The notes under the pieces: generated by a model | What the model saw: the letters and a program-made list of their open reading frames with translations, nothing else | Told to the model about the DNA's origin: nothing | Databases searched by the model: none | Part shown: positions 26,060 through 35,118 of the stretch, one piece after another | Numbering within the stretch: position 1 is the first letter of the stretch | How the letters are laid out: every line of letters starts with the position of its first letter | Translations under genes and position numbers: made by a program | Origin: Fidelibacterota bacterium | GTDB lineage: Bacteria > Pseudomonadota > Alphaproteobacteria > Rhodospirillales > Rhodospirillaceae | Reading direction: 5' to 3' | DNA: 64,000 nucleotides | NCBI GenBank assembly: GCA_947476625.1 | Contig: CANJRA010000007.1 | Span: 42,513 to 106,512, forward strand

Positions 26060-27046
26060 ATGTCACTGCATCCACTGCCGTCCATCGCTGTTCTCATCCC
26101 GTGCTACAACGAGGACGCCGCCATAGGCCGCGTTGTGCGTGATTTCCGGGCCGTCCTGCCTGATGCCGTCATTTACGTCTACGACAACAACTCGCGCGAC
26201 AAGACTGCCGCCGTGGCTGCCGAGGCCGGCGCCATCGTCCGTCATGAATCGCTGCAGGGCAAAGGCAACGTCGTGCGCCGCATGTTCGCCGACATCGAGG
26301 CCGACGTGTATGTCATGGTCGACGGCGACGATACCTATCACGCCGCCAGCGCGCCCGCTCTGATCCAAAAGCTGCTGGCCGATCAGCTCGACATGGTCAA
26401 TGCCGCCCGCGTCACCCAGGTCGAGGCTGCGTATAGGCCCGGCCATCGCTTCGGCAACTTGATGCTCACGGGCCTAGTGTCCTTCTTCTTCGGCAAGCGC
26501 ACCGCCGATATGCTGTCCGGCTTTCGTGTGTTCTCGCGCCGCTTCGTCAAATCCTTCCCGACTCTGACGGCGGGTTTTGAAATCGAAACCGAACTGACCG
26601 TGCACGCACTCGAGCTGCGCATGCCGATCACTGAAGTCGCGACACCGTATAAAGATCGTCCTCCCGGCTCCGTCAGCAAGCTCTCCACCTTCAAGGACGG
26701 CTTCCGCATTCTGTTTATGATCGGCAGGCTGGTGAAGGAAGAGCGCCCGCTGGAATTCTTCTCCATCGCCGCCGCCGCGCTGACGCTGATTGCAGTGATT
26801 TTGGCTGTGCCGATTGTGGTCACGTTTCTTGAAACCGGCCTGGTGCCGCGTCTGCCCACCGCCGTGCTCTCGACCGGCCTGATGATTCTGGCGTTCCTCG
26901 CGTTTGCCTGCGGTCTGATCCTCGAAACCGTCACCCGCGGTCGCCGCGAAATGAAGCGCATTGCGTACCTCTCACACCCGGCCCCGCGGGTGCCGGCGCC
27001 GGTTCTCTCCGCCGTGCAAAGCGCTCATGAAGCGCCACTTCACTAA
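26060..27046 (+). CDS. GT2 family polyprenol-phosphate sugar transferase (GtrB/DPM1-like)
   Basis: 328 residues. The GT-A domain (1-235) has IAVLIPCYNEDAAIGRVV, YVYDNNSRDKT and the nucleotide/metal motif VMVDGDDTYHA. Two C-terminal spans follow (about 237-262 and 275-297). This layout is typical of enzymes that load a hexose onto polyprenyl phosphate. GLVSFFFGKRTADMLSGFRVFSRR is the acceptor-side conserved segment. It overlaps the GtrA-like gene by 20 bases, the usual gtrB-gtrA pairing. Confidence 0.87.
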   Translation: MSLHPLPSIAVLIPCYNEDAAIGRVVRDFRAVLPDAVIYVYDNNSRDKTAAVAAEAGAIVRHESLQGKGNVVRRMFADIEADVYVMVDGDDTYHAASAPALIQKLLADQLDMVNAARVTQVEAAYRPGHRFGNLMLTGLVSFFFGKRTADMLSGFRVFSRRFVKSFPTLTAGFEIETELTVHALELRMPITEVATPYKDRPPGSVSKLSTFKDGFRILFMIGRLVKEERPLEFFSIAAAALTLIAVILAVPIVVTFLETGLVPRLPTAVLSTGLMILAFLAFACGLILETVTRGRREMKRIAYLSHPAPRVPAPVLSAVQSAHEAPLH

Positions 27047-27434
27047 TCCAAAAGTCGCCGAGTTTTTGCGCTTCGCGGCGGTCGGCGTTGTCGGCCTTTT
27101 TGCCGACATGGCCGCGCTGACCCTGGCGTTGGAAGTGTTTCACCTCGATCCCTACAGCGGCCGCGTTTTCTCCTATCTCGTTGCCGCCACCACCACCTGG
27201 GCGCTGAACCGCCGGTTCACATTCACAGGCGCAGACCGCGCGCCGGCGTTCATGCAGTGGCTCAAATTTCTGGGCGCCAACGCCATCGGCGGGCTGGTCA
27301 ATTACGGCGTTTATGCGGCCGTTATAACGTTCACTTTTACGGGAGCAGACTATCCCCAACTGGGCGTCGCCGCGGGCTCATTGGCGGGATTGGCCTTCAA
27401 TTTCACGGCCAACAAAATCTGGGTCTTTAAATAA
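27027..27434 (+). CDS. GtrA-like flippase family protein
   Basis: 135 residues from ATG 27027, inside the end of the preceding glycosyltransferase gene. The four spans and the motifs [28 protein letters not shown] and [14 protein letters not shown] are diagnostic of the GtrA/DPMS family that flips polyprenol-linked sugars. It ends the three-gene glycosylation operon. Confidence 0.9.
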   Translation: MKRHFTNPKVAEFLRFAAVGVVGLFADMAALTLALEVFHLDPYSGRVFSYLVAATTTWALNRRFTFTGADRAPAFMQWLKFLGANAIGGLVNYGVYAAVITFTFTGADYPQLGVAAGSLAGLAFNFTANKIWVFK

Positions 27435-27516
27435 CAGATTTTTCAGTTGCGAAAACCGCTGGGTATGGCTTAAACTTAGGCTTTATTTTTGGGGCTTTCT
27501 ATTGACGAGGACCACC

Positions 27517-27885
27517 ATGCGTAAAGTACTTCTTCTGGCGAGCGTGTTCATTCCCTTTGCGGCCGCTCACGCGGAAGCCGATCCGGTCATGGGCAAGCGC
27601 CAGTTCGCGCCGTGCTCGGCCTGCCATACAGTCGAAGCGGGTGGCCCTAACAAAGTCGGCCCCAATCTTCACGGCGTCTTCGGCTCCAAGGCCGGCTCCA
27701 AGGCCGACTACACGTATTCCGATGCCATGAAAAAAGCCGGCATAACCTGGGACGAAAAGACCATCGACACATACATCACCAAGCCGTCGGCTCTGGTCCC
27801 CGGCAATAAGATGGCTTTCATGGGCGTGCAGAAAGATGACTCGCGCGCCAACATCATCGCGTACCTGAAAGAAGCCACCAAGTAA
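27517..27885 (+). CDS. Class I soluble cytochrome c
   Basis: 122 residues from ATG 27517 with GACGAGG upstream. Signal peptide 1-19 (FIPFAAAHA). Haem attachment [18 protein letters not shown] following it, and Met ligand in GNKMAFMGV. This matches mitochondrial-type cytochrome c/c2 found in alphaproteobacteria. Periplasmic electron carrier between the bc1 complex and oxidases or reductases. A strong bidirectional terminator follows. Confidence 0.92.
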   Translation: MRKVLLLASVFIPFAAAHAEADPVMGKRQFAPCSACHTVEAGGPNKVGPNLHGVFGSKAGSKADYTYSDAMKKAGITWDEKTIDTYITKPSALVPGNKMAFMGVQKDDSRANIIAYLKEATK

Positions 27886-27932
27886 GCACGCGTTTCAGAG
27901 GAGGCGGTTTCCGCTTCCACTGAAATCGACGC

Positions 27933-27967
27933 AAAAAAAGCCGCGCATTTTACTGCGCGGCTTTTTT
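27933..27967. terminator. Bidirectional terminator between cytochrome c and the oxidoreductase
   Basis: Stem GCCGCGCA / TGCGCGGC with loop TTTTAC, flanked by a seven-A run on the left and six Ts on the right. It works for both convergent genes. Confidence 0.93.
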
Positions 27968-27980
27968 GCTTTTGCGGCCG

Positions 27981-29138
27981 TTAAGCTATTTTGACCAGCA
28001 AGGTGCCTTCCTTCTCGCCGGTGAACAGCGAGAAGAACGCTTCCGGCAGGTTCTTAAAGCCTTCGCGCACATCGACTTTGTGTTTGATCAAGCCTTGCTC
28101 TTTCCACTTGCGCAGATCGGCCAGCGCAACATCACGCTCGCCGATGAAGTCTGTGATCTGGAAGCCCTGCAGCTTCACGGAATAAATGATCACACGCAGC
28201 ATGTCGCGCGGGCCCGGCGCGAGGTTCTTGGAGTCATAGGCCGAGATCGCGCCGCACAACACAACGCGGCCGAATTTCGCCATCTGGTCGACAACGTCTT
28301 GCATGATCGTTCCGCCGACGTTGTCGTAGAACACATTCACACCGTTGGGGGCCAACGTCTTCAGCTTCTCGGCAACGTTCTCGCTCTTGTAGTCGATGGT
28401 GCCTTGGATGCCGTAGTCATTCACGAGCTTCGCGCACTTTTCCTTGCCGCCGGCGATGCCGATGACCTTGCAGCCCTTAATGCGGGCGATCTGCAAGACC
28501 GTCTGTCCGACAGAACCGCTCGCCCCTGACACCACGACCGTGTCGCCTTCCTTGGGTTCGCCCAGGCGCAACAGACCGAAGTAGGCCGTGATGCCATTCA
28601 CGCCGTACACGCTCGACACGTCGATCGGATCGAGGCCTGCGGGCAGAACGGATTGCCGCGTAAGCTGATCGGCGTTCAGGCGCACGTAGTCTTGCCATCC
28701 CGCACCACCCACGTTCATCAGCGCGCCCACCGGGAACTTCGGGTTTTCCGATTTCACCACTTCGGCGATTGCAGAAGCTTCGACCGGCTTGCCGAGCGAC
28801 ATGGGTCTGTACAAAGCTTCGAAGCTGGTGCCGTCGGCCATGCGCACGCGCTGCGAAGGAATGGGCGCAAACACTTTGTTCCGAACAATGATGTCGCCCG
28901 CCTTGAGCGTCGTGTCGCCCAGCGCGACTTCTTTGTACTCGAAGTTATCCAGCGACAACTTCTCTTTCGGACGGCTTTTCAACAGCCATTGGCGATTGAC
29001 GGTCTTGGGTCCGATTTTGGCCGTCTCCGCGGCGCTCGCGGCCATCATCGGCAGCGCGCTCGCGACCAAACCTGCGCCTATTCCGCCCAGAACCGTCCGG
29101 CGGCTAGGGGTGAGTTTTGTCTCGTTTGAATCGTGCAT
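27981..29138 (-). CDS. Tat-exported NADP-dependent oxidoreductase (MDR/LTB4DH-like)
   Basis: 385 residues from ATG 29138, preceded by GGAGGAG. The N-terminus has a Tat signal (SRRTVLGGIGAGLVASALP) and an Ala-rich cleavage region. The rest is a medium-chain reductase of the CurA/leukotriene B4 dehydrogenase type: N-terminal GroES-like domain beginning NRQWLLKSRP, GVNGITAYFGL, and the NADP motif SGASGSVGQTV near residue 185. FYDNVGG follows. Tat export of a folded cofactor-bound reductase fits. Substrate is unknown. Confidence 0.87.
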   Translation of the reverse strand: MHDSNETKLTPSRRTVLGGIGAGLVASALPMMAASAAETAKIGPKTVNRQWLLKSRPKEKLSLDNFEYKEVALGDTTLKAGDIIVRNKVFAPIPSQRVRMADGTSFEALYRPMSLGKPVEASAIAEVVKSENPKFPVGALMNVGGAGWQDYVRLNADQLTRQSVLPAGLDPIDVSSVYGVNGITAYFGLLRLGEPKEGDTVVVSGASGSVGQTVLQIARIKGCKVIGIAGGKEKCAKLVNDYGIQGTIDYKSENVAEKLKTLAPNGVNVFYDNVGGTIMQDVVDQMAKFGRVVLCGAISAYDSKNLAPGPRDMLRVIIYSVKLQGFQITDFIGERDVALADLRKWKEQGLIKHKVDVREGFKNLPEAFFSLFTGEKEGTLLVKIA

Positions 29139-29383
29139 AGTGTCTCCTCCCAGAGAAGTTGTTTGTTGCAATGGCCGACAGCACGGTGCGTCGGCAAATC
29201 CGATCACGGTATGTGAAAATGAAAGTATCCGCGGTTATTATGTACCCTTGGTTTTCGGAGTCAATCAGCCCCGGATCGCTGTGTAACAGGCTTGAATAAG
29301 CGCCCGACCGCCGACCCATCCCTGGTGCACCGCACACCCCCGCTTATATTGCCATCGGCTGCATTATAAGCAGACTGACATGC
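29139..29383. other. Divergent intergenic region
   Basis: 245 bases between the oxidoreductase start and the methylase-specificity gene. No ORF of note. Direct and inverted repeats are not evident. The start of the accessory region lies here. Confidence 0.4.
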
Positions 29384-31203
29384 ATGTTTGAGCCGCGCAT
29401 CCGAAAGCTCTACGACCACCTCTACGGCAGCGGCGCCCTCAAGACGCCGGCCGCCATCGGCGCCGAGATCGCCAAGGTTCTGCACACCGGCCTCTATATC
29501 GAGACCGTCGAAAATATCCTGCCCGCGTTTGATGCCGCGACCTCCGCCGCCGCTTTGCGCGCCGCATTTGCGCGCATGAACGCCGCGTGGTCGCTCCATC
29601 CCGACACCGACATCGCGTTTGCCGATTTCGATCTCGCCTATGTCATCCAGCATCTCGGCGGCATGTCGCTCTCTGATCCCAACCACGATCTGCTCGGCGA
29701 CGCCGTCGAGATTTTCCGCTCCGATTGGGCCAAGCAGGCCGGCGGGCAATTCTTCACCGATCAACGCGTCGCATGTCTCGCCATGACGCTGCTGCGTTTT
29801 AATCCTCACGACGGCGATGATCTGGTTGACGTCTGTGCCGGTACAGGCGGCTTCCTTCTCGCGGGCCTTGCACGTATTCGCCGCCTCGCTCCCAATCCCT
29901 CCGACATTGCAGCACTCGCTACTCAATCGCTGAAAGGTCAGGAGATCGATGCCGGCGTCGCCGCCGTGGCCAACGCCAGCCTCAAATTCCGCGTCGGCAA
30001 TATCCCCGATCTCGTCGCCACCGGCGATTCCTTGCGCATCGATCACGACGCCGCGCACCGCATGCGTCGGGCAACACCCGCAAGCTCTCCGTCCGCGCGC
30101 CCGATATTCTCTTTCTCGAAAAGAATCTGCGCCTGCTCAAGCCCGGCGTCGGCCGCATGGCGACGGTGATTCCCTATCAGCTTCTCTCAGGTCCGCAGGC
30201 GCGCTATGTGCGCGAGTGGCTGTGGTGTCAGGGCCGCGTCCGCGCCGTGATCGATCTCCCGATTGAAACCTTCCAGCCGCATACCGGCACCAAGGCCTCG
30301 CTGGTCCTCATCGAGCGCCGCGCGCAGCCGCTCACGTTCAACGCCGTCGCCGACACCCACGACATCTTCTTCGCCGTGCCGCGCTGGATCGGCCACGACC
30401 GCCGCGGCAAAACCATCACATGCGCTGATACAGGTGATATCCTCACCGACTTCCCCGCCGTCGAAGCCGCCTACACGCACTTCATCGACCACGGCACCAT
30501 TCCCGACAATCACGTGCCAACTTTTGACGTCAACGCCTTTACCGTCAGCGCCCGCGATGTCCTGGCCGAGCCCACCTTGCGCCTCAACGCGACGTTCTAT
30601 GCCGCGCGCGCCACACCGTTGCCCGCCGTCTCCGGCCCGCCGCTGTCGTCATTTGAGCAGCGCATCTTTTGCCCCGGCCGCTTCAAGCGCCGCTATGTCG
30701 ACCGCGGTTCTTCCGGCGCCGTGCCGTTCCTGGGCGGCGCGCACATCTCCACACTCACCCCGACAGCCTTTATCGCCGGCGCGCTCAATCATCTCGCCCC
30801 CGACGATCCTAAGCTGCCAGAACTCCGCGTCGCGCCCGGCTGGATTCTCGTGACACGCAGCGGCTCCACCGGAATCATAGCGACCGTGCCCACCGCCTGG
30901 GCCGGCTTCGCGGTGTCCGAACACGTCATCCGCATCGTCCCCGATCCGTCCAAAATTGATCCCGCCTATCTCGCGGCACTCCTGCGCAGCGCTGTCGGTC
31001 AGGCCTATCTCGCGCGCGGCATTTTCGGCTCCGTCATCAACGAAATCACACCCGCCTACGTCGGCGACATGCCCGTACCGTCCCTTGATCCCGCAGCTAT
31101 TGCTGAAATCTCCGCCGCCATGCGCGCCGCCGAAACTGCCCGCGCCGCCGCCATCGACGGTTTCGCGCGCGCCCAAACCCTCATCATCCAGGCCCTCACA
31201 TAA
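29384..31203 (+). pseudogene. N6-adenine DNA methylase-specificity fusion, missing the NPPF segment
   Basis: Two ORFs, 29384-30169 and an open frame continuing to 31203, together make one protein. The first part has the type I HsdM start, DWAKQAGGQFFTDQRVA and SAM motif I VDVCAGTGGFLL. After AHRM (about 30065) the frame changes, and the protein resumes as GNTRKLSVRAPDILFLEKN (about 30075) through a methylase C-part and then an HsdS-like target recognition domain (GWILVTRSGSTGII, GSVINEITPAYVGDMPVP). The expected NPPF/Y catalytic motif IV, normally in between, is absent, so a stretch of roughly 50-80 codons is missing. As written it cannot methylate. No restriction subunit is adjacent. Confidence 0.78.
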
Positions 31204-31416
31204 ATGCAAACCATCTCATCAGGTGAAATCGACTACCTCGCCGCCAGCTTCCGCGCCTGGTGCAAAGCCAACGCCGTCACCACACCCGATGCCGACGCCG
31301 CGCAAGCGTACTTCGCCTATGTGCGCGAAAACGAACCCTATGCGGCGGAGCTGATCGACGACGACTGGGAAGATTTCATCGCCTTCCTGACCGAACGGCG
31401 CCTGCTCGGTTCCTAG
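31204..31416 (+). CDS. Small acidic protein downstream of the methylase fusion
   Basis: 70 residues, start codon directly abutting the methylase-specificity stop, so co-translated. Helical and acidic (DADAAQAYFAYVREN, LIDDDWEDFIAFL). No family recognised. Possibly an accessory or inhibitory partner of the modification enzyme. Confidence 0.6.
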   Translation: MQTISSGEIDYLAASFRAWCKANAVTTPDADAAQAYFAYVRENEPYAAELIDDDWEDFIAFLTERRLLGS

Positions 31417-31459
31417 AAGCGATAACACAGCGGCACGAAAAAGAAGGGAAACGCATCCG

Positions 31460-31792
31460 ATGATCAAAGTTCTGGCGGTCTTGAAGCGAAAGGACACGAT
31501 GACGCACGATGAGTTCGTCACCTATTGGCAAACCATTCATATCCCGCTCGTCAAGAAACTCCCCGGCCTCAAGAAATTTGTCTGCAACGTCGTCGTCGAC
31601 GAATTCAAGCAGAGCAACTACCCCGCCGTCGATCAATACGACGGCATGAGCGAACTCTACTTCGCCGATCTCGCCGCCGCCGACCGCGCCTTCAATTCCG
31701 AACAGGGGCGCATCAACGGCGAAGACGCCAGAAACTTCATCGGCCAAAGACTGTTCATGGCCACCGAAACCGTCGACGAAACCATCCTCTAG
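31460..31792 (+). CDS. EthD domain protein
   Basis: 110 residues forming a single dimeric alpha-beta barrel of the EthD family: IKVLAVLKRKDTMTHDEF, the YWQTIHIPLVKKLPGLKKF signature (H in the family's W..H.P) and a YDGMSELYFADL strand. EthD proteins are small accessory or catalytic proteins in degradation and polyketide pathways. The role here is unknown. Good AAGGGAAA ribosome binding site. Confidence 0.85.
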   Translation: MIKVLAVLKRKDTMTHDEFVTYWQTIHIPLVKKLPGLKKFVCNVVVDEFKQSNYPAVDQYDGMSELYFADLAAADRAFNSEQGRINGEDARNFIGQRLFMATETVDETIL

Positions 31793-31864
31793 CGCGGCTT
31801 GAGGGTTAAGTAAAAATTAAGCCCGCGTATCTAGCATCTTACGTTCCATATTTTTCGAGGCGTC

Positions 31865-32701
31865 ATGCTGACTCAGCCACTGCTTGAGCTTGCGGCCCAG
31901 ATGGCGCCGAGCATATCGACGTGGCCGCGCCGTCAGCCCGGCCTGTTGGTCGTCGACGGCAAGGTCTCGCGCTACGCCGACCTGCACAGCCTCTACCACC
32001 AAATCCGCCAGCTTTTCAGCGACGACCTCTACGGATTTCGCGCCGCGCATCCCGCGCCCGTTATTCTCGATTGCGGCGCGCACGTGGGGCTTGCCTCGCT
32101 TTATTTCAAGGAACGTTATCCGGCGGCGCGCATCAAAGCCTTCGAGGCCGATGCCGCGCTGGCCGACATGACGCGCGCCAACCTCGCCACGTTCGGCGCG
32201 GGCGATGTCGAGGTCATTCATGCGGCGGTCTGGACGCACGACGACGGCGTCAGCTTCGCCCATAGCGACGACGATGCCGGCCACGTCTCCGAATCCTCCA
32301 GCACGCCTAAAGTGCCGTCTGTGCGCTTGAAGACAGTGTTGCGCGAAACGCCCGTCGACTTCCTGAAGCTCGATGTCGAAGGCGCCGAATTCGCGCTGTT
32401 CGAGGACTGCGGCGACGCGCTCGCGCGCGTCAATGCGCTGATCATGGAAGTCCACGCCCTCGAAGGCGCCCAGGCGCATATCGGCAGCCTGCTCGCGCAG
32501 CTCGAACGTCTGGGCTTTCGCTATGTCCTTGGCGACCTGCATCCCGCGACGTGGCTGACACCCGAGACGCCGCCGCCGTTCGCCTGTTGCGCACAAGGCC
32601 GTGTTTGTCGGCTTCGATCCCGACCAACGCGACCTCAATCCCGATCTCGGCAACGCTTATGCCGCGCATCATATTATCCCGAAAATCGTCGCAGGCCCTG
32701 A
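31865..32701 (+). CDS. FkbM family methyltransferase 1, with a probably spurious C-terminal tail
   Basis: Residues 1-238 are a recognisable FkbM SAM-dependent O-methyltransferase: motif I VILDCGAHVGLASLYF, IKAFEADAALADM, and VDFLKLDVEGAEFALFEDCG, ending near PATWLTPETPPPFA (about 32580). The last 40 residues (VCRLRSRPTRPQSRSRQ-like) are arginine-rich and are an out-of-frame reading of the second FkbM gene. The native C-terminus seems lost at the junction near 32590. Confidence 0.75.
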   Translation: MLTQPLLELAAQMAPSISTWPRRQPGLLVVDGKVSRYADLHSLYHQIRQLFSDDLYGFRAAHPAPVILDCGAHVGLASLYFKERYPAARIKAFEADAALADMTRANLATFGAGDVEVIHAAVWTHDDGVSFAHSDDDAGHVSESSSTPKVPSVRLKTVLRETPVDFLKLDVEGAEFALFEDCGDALARVNALIMEVHALEGAQAHIGSLLAQLERLGFRYVLGDLHPATWLTPETPPPFACCAQGRVCRLRSRPTRPQSRSRQRLCRASYYPENRRRP

Positions 32702-33328
32702 ATCACGCGGCAGCGAAAAATTCTATCTCACCGAATTCCCGCACTGCTCGAGCATGCTCGAACCCGACGCCGAAGCGTTAGAGTCGTATCTGTTCGCGGG
32801 CCTATTCAAGGTCGAGCGCACGGTCGAAGTTGAAACCACCATGCTGGCCGATGTCATGGACGCCCTGAATATCGCCGCCATCGACTGGCTCAAAATCGAC
32901 ACCCAAGGCCGCGACCTTTCGGTCATACGCGGGCTTGATACCCCCCCCCCCGCCGTAACCGCTTGCTGTGCGTGGAAGTCGAGCCCGGTTTCTCGCCGTT
33001 TTATCGCGGCGAAGAGTCGTTCTGCGAAATCAACGCCTACCTCAGCGCGCAAGGCTTCTGGCTCGCGTATATGAAGTGCCAGCAATTCCCGCGCGTGCGC
33101 GCATCGACGATCAAGGATGCGTTCAATCTGGATATGCGCGCTATCGATCCCGCCGCGAAGCTCTTCGGCTCCAGCCCCACCGCCGCCGAAGCGCGGCACT
33201 TCATCAGCCTCACCGCGCTCAAAACCCACGACGACGCCAGCTCACCGCACATCAAACTGCTCGCCCAGTTCATGTACGATTCCGTACGCCAGACCGTGTC
33301 GGGCCTGGCAGCAGCGCAGGAAGCCTAA
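32592..33328 (+). pseudogene. FkbM family methyltransferase 2, 5'-truncated and frameshifted at a C11 tract
   Basis: The frame begins HKAVFVGFDPDQRDLNP, which is the strand after SAM motif I. The preceding glycine-rich motif I and the N-terminus are missing and the gene runs directly out of FkbM 1. It continues to IDWLKIDTQGRDLSVIRGLDT and meets eleven Cs (32941-32951). With twelve Cs the frame would continue RRNRLLCVEVEPGFSPFY to the stop at 33326-33328; with eleven it terminates early at 33074. So two lesions: a deletion junction and a one-base homopolymer change. Confidence 0.75.
32941..32951 (+). repeat. C11 homopolymer tract inside FkbM 2
   Basis: Eleven consecutive Cs within coding sequence. 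Adding one C restores the reading frame. Such tracts vary in length by slipped-strand mispairing and are also common sequencing and assembly error sites. Confidence 0.9.
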
Positions 33329-33341
33329 GAGGCTTGCACTC

Positions 33342-33362
33342 CGCGTACCTGGTACGGATTAT
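33342..33362. repeat. Palindrome family, copy 2
   Basis: Sequence CCGCGTACC-T-GGTACGGATTAT, matching the right arm of the 3902 copy exactly and the left arm imperfectly. It again lies in a convergent gap, between the 3' ends of FkbM 2 and the HEPN gene. Confidence 0.65.
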
Positions 33363-33962
33363 TCGTCAATCGAGGGGGCAAGGGGTGCACCTGCGATTAT
33401 GGCTTTCCAAAACCTATCGGCCTCAAATTGCCAGACGCGATTTGTTGAATCAGCAAATGGTGGAAGTGTTGCGGCAACACTCGCGAGTTGCTCGCTACAA
33501 TATACAGCATCTATAAGCACCTTCGGTGCATGCCCATAAACTACAGTCTGTGTGGCCCCTCGTGTATCGTTGTGCGCAAGTATCTTGTTGCGGAGAATGC
33601 GAAGAGACCGGAGTGGTTCACTAACAAGACTTGCCTGAACGCGCTGTGACAGGTTTTTCAGTGCGTCCTGATTTTTAGAAATCTGAGCCAAATTCGGAAA
33701 TAAAAGTACGCGCGGAAATGATAAGTCATCACTACCGTCATCGAAGAGTTTTAATAGAGTAAACACAAGATCTTTGTGGATTGTCTCGCGGATCAAGGGG
33801 GAATGCAGTTAGTTTAGCGTTGTTTGCTGCTGCTAGTACGTCCGCAGCGCCCGGCACGATGGCGCTTCGTTCCCATAAATTTTGCAAAGCTATTGCGCGA
33901 GCAATTTCGCTGTTGATCAAGCCGGCCAATCTAGTCAATTCATGAAGAGCAGCGATCTCCAT
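33359..33962 (-). pseudogene. HEPN protein (AbiU2-like), frameshifted
   Basis: Two overlapping frames make one protein of about 200 residues. The N-terminal part starts at ATG 33962 (MEIAALHELTRLAGLINSE) and reads to NNAKLTAFP. The second frame then runs LIRETIHKDLVFTLLKLFDDG to the stop at 33359. The switch falls in a five-G run (33797-33801; C5 on the coding strand), and removing one base joins the frames. The HEPN ribonuclease motif RNKILAHND (R-x5-H) is intact in the second part. AbiU2-type HEPN proteins act in abortive infection or toxin systems. Local base composition is lower in GC than the surroundings. Confidence 0.72.
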
Positions 33963-34027
33963 CGATACTTACCACGGCTGGGCGCGATGCTTTCGCGCGG
34001 CATTGAAGCGGTCCGGATATTTGCGTG

Positions 34028-34041
34028 CCAGGTACGGATTG
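34028..34041. repeat. Palindrome family, degenerate copy 3
   Basis: Sequence CCAGGTACGGATTG retains the right arm GGTACGGATT of the 3902 palindrome, with a degenerate left arm. Located between the HEPN gene start and the 3' end of the repeat-protein gene. Confidence 0.5.
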
Positions 34042-34051
34042 TCGGACGATT

Positions 34052-34705
34052 TTATTTTAGCATCTGCCTGATGACATTGTCCTTGGTAGAGTACACCTTG
34101 ATAGATTCTAGGGCCTTGTCAGCGCACTTTTGACCGCCCTCAGAGTGACATTGTCGAGCTATAATGCTCCATGCTTTATCGGCATTCGAATACACTGCTA
34201 TTTTATTTGCAGCTCGAATGGCGCAATCATGATTGCGACGCGCCATTCATACAGATGCAATTTTCCCTAGTGCAATATCTTTGCTGGCATAGATATTAAT
34301 ATGACCGGCAGCTTCAAATGCTAATTCTTCCAATGATGCTGCTAAGGCCTCTTCAACGACCAAAATCAGAGCCGCATCTTGGGAAGAATAAACGTTCATT
34401 TTGAGTGCTAAAGCCAATTTGTTTTTCAGCTTCTGCAAATTCTCAGGTGTGGGTATTGATGGTGGTATCGAGACCTGCTCTTCAGTTGTGCTTACAATAG
34501 GAAGATCTTGTGGTGGGATATTTTTCTCAAAGTTAGAATCCACAGCTTCTTGGCGGTCTTGTCGATTTTCTGACTGGCGAGGAAGGTGCGGCGTATTTGC
34601 GGAGGTGCTGAAAAAAGGATCATAGATTATGGGCTTTAGAGCGATTACCCCGGCTAAAGTTCCTATTGCTGCCAAAATCATTTGCCAATTGGGTTTAGAC
34701 GCCAT
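34052..34705 (-). pseudogene. Membrane-anchored 33-residue-repeat protein with in-frame TGA
   Basis: The frame from ATG 34705 has an N-terminal membrane segment (MILAAIGTLAGVIALKPIIY), a Pro/Glu-rich linker and then helical repeats of exactly 33 residues starting MNVYSSQD, INIYASKD, IAVYSNAD and IKVYSTKD. TGA at 34247-34249 stops the first 152 residues. The same frame goes on from the next codon (ATG) for 64 more residues containing the last two repeats. In alignment the TGA occupies repeat position 18, which is Cys in the following repeat. The repeat resembles generic helical solenoids (Sel1/TPR-like). No named family. Lower GC than the neighbours. Confidence 0.65.
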
Positions 34706-35042
34706 GGGTCCTGTCGTTCCGGGCTGCTCTGCTGCCCGTTTATCGGCACTAAAGGCTCTCTATTCAGCCAAAGATTGCTCTTTGGGGCAATCGGAACATT
34801 AGGTGGTGGTGGCCGAAATGGGATACGGTCGCGGAGCGGGCCCCGCGCGCGCAGCGCGCAAACCAAACAAGATCGATCCCGACTCGTCAGGTCGCGGCAG
34901 TCTCGCCTCGTTCATACACTTCGGAAGGTCGATGGTGGAGCGGAGCGGGCCCGCGCCGCGCAGCGCGCAAACCAAACAAGATCGATCCCGACCTCATCAG
35001 GTCGCGGCAGTCTCGCCTCGTTCGTGCACTTCGGAAGGTCGA
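34706..35042. other. 337-base gene-free stretch downstream of tRNA-Ala
   Basis: Holds two tandem copies of a 109-110 base unit (listed separately) and, at 34706-34831, unique sequence with no convincing ORF. Open frames across the repeats are low-complexity readings of the tandem units. Confidence 0.6.

Positions 35043-35050
<8 letters not shown>
34832..35050. repeat. Tandem duplication of the tRNA-Ala 3' tip and its flank
   Basis: Unit 1 is 34832-34940 and unit 2 is 34941-35050. Each carries CGGAGCGGG, a GC palindromic stretch, CAAACCAAACAAGATCGAT, CAGGTCGCGGCAGTCTCGCC and CGGAAGGTCGATGGTGGAG. The end of unit 2 runs into the real tRNA-Ala, whose 3' end (TGGTGGAGCTGAGCGGG on the plus strand) is the parent of the unit start. 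Copies differ by small changes, so they are not an assembly echo of identical reads. Such 3' tRNA duplications are typical of integrase attachment sites. Confidence 0.8.
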
Positions 35051-35118
<68 letters not shown>

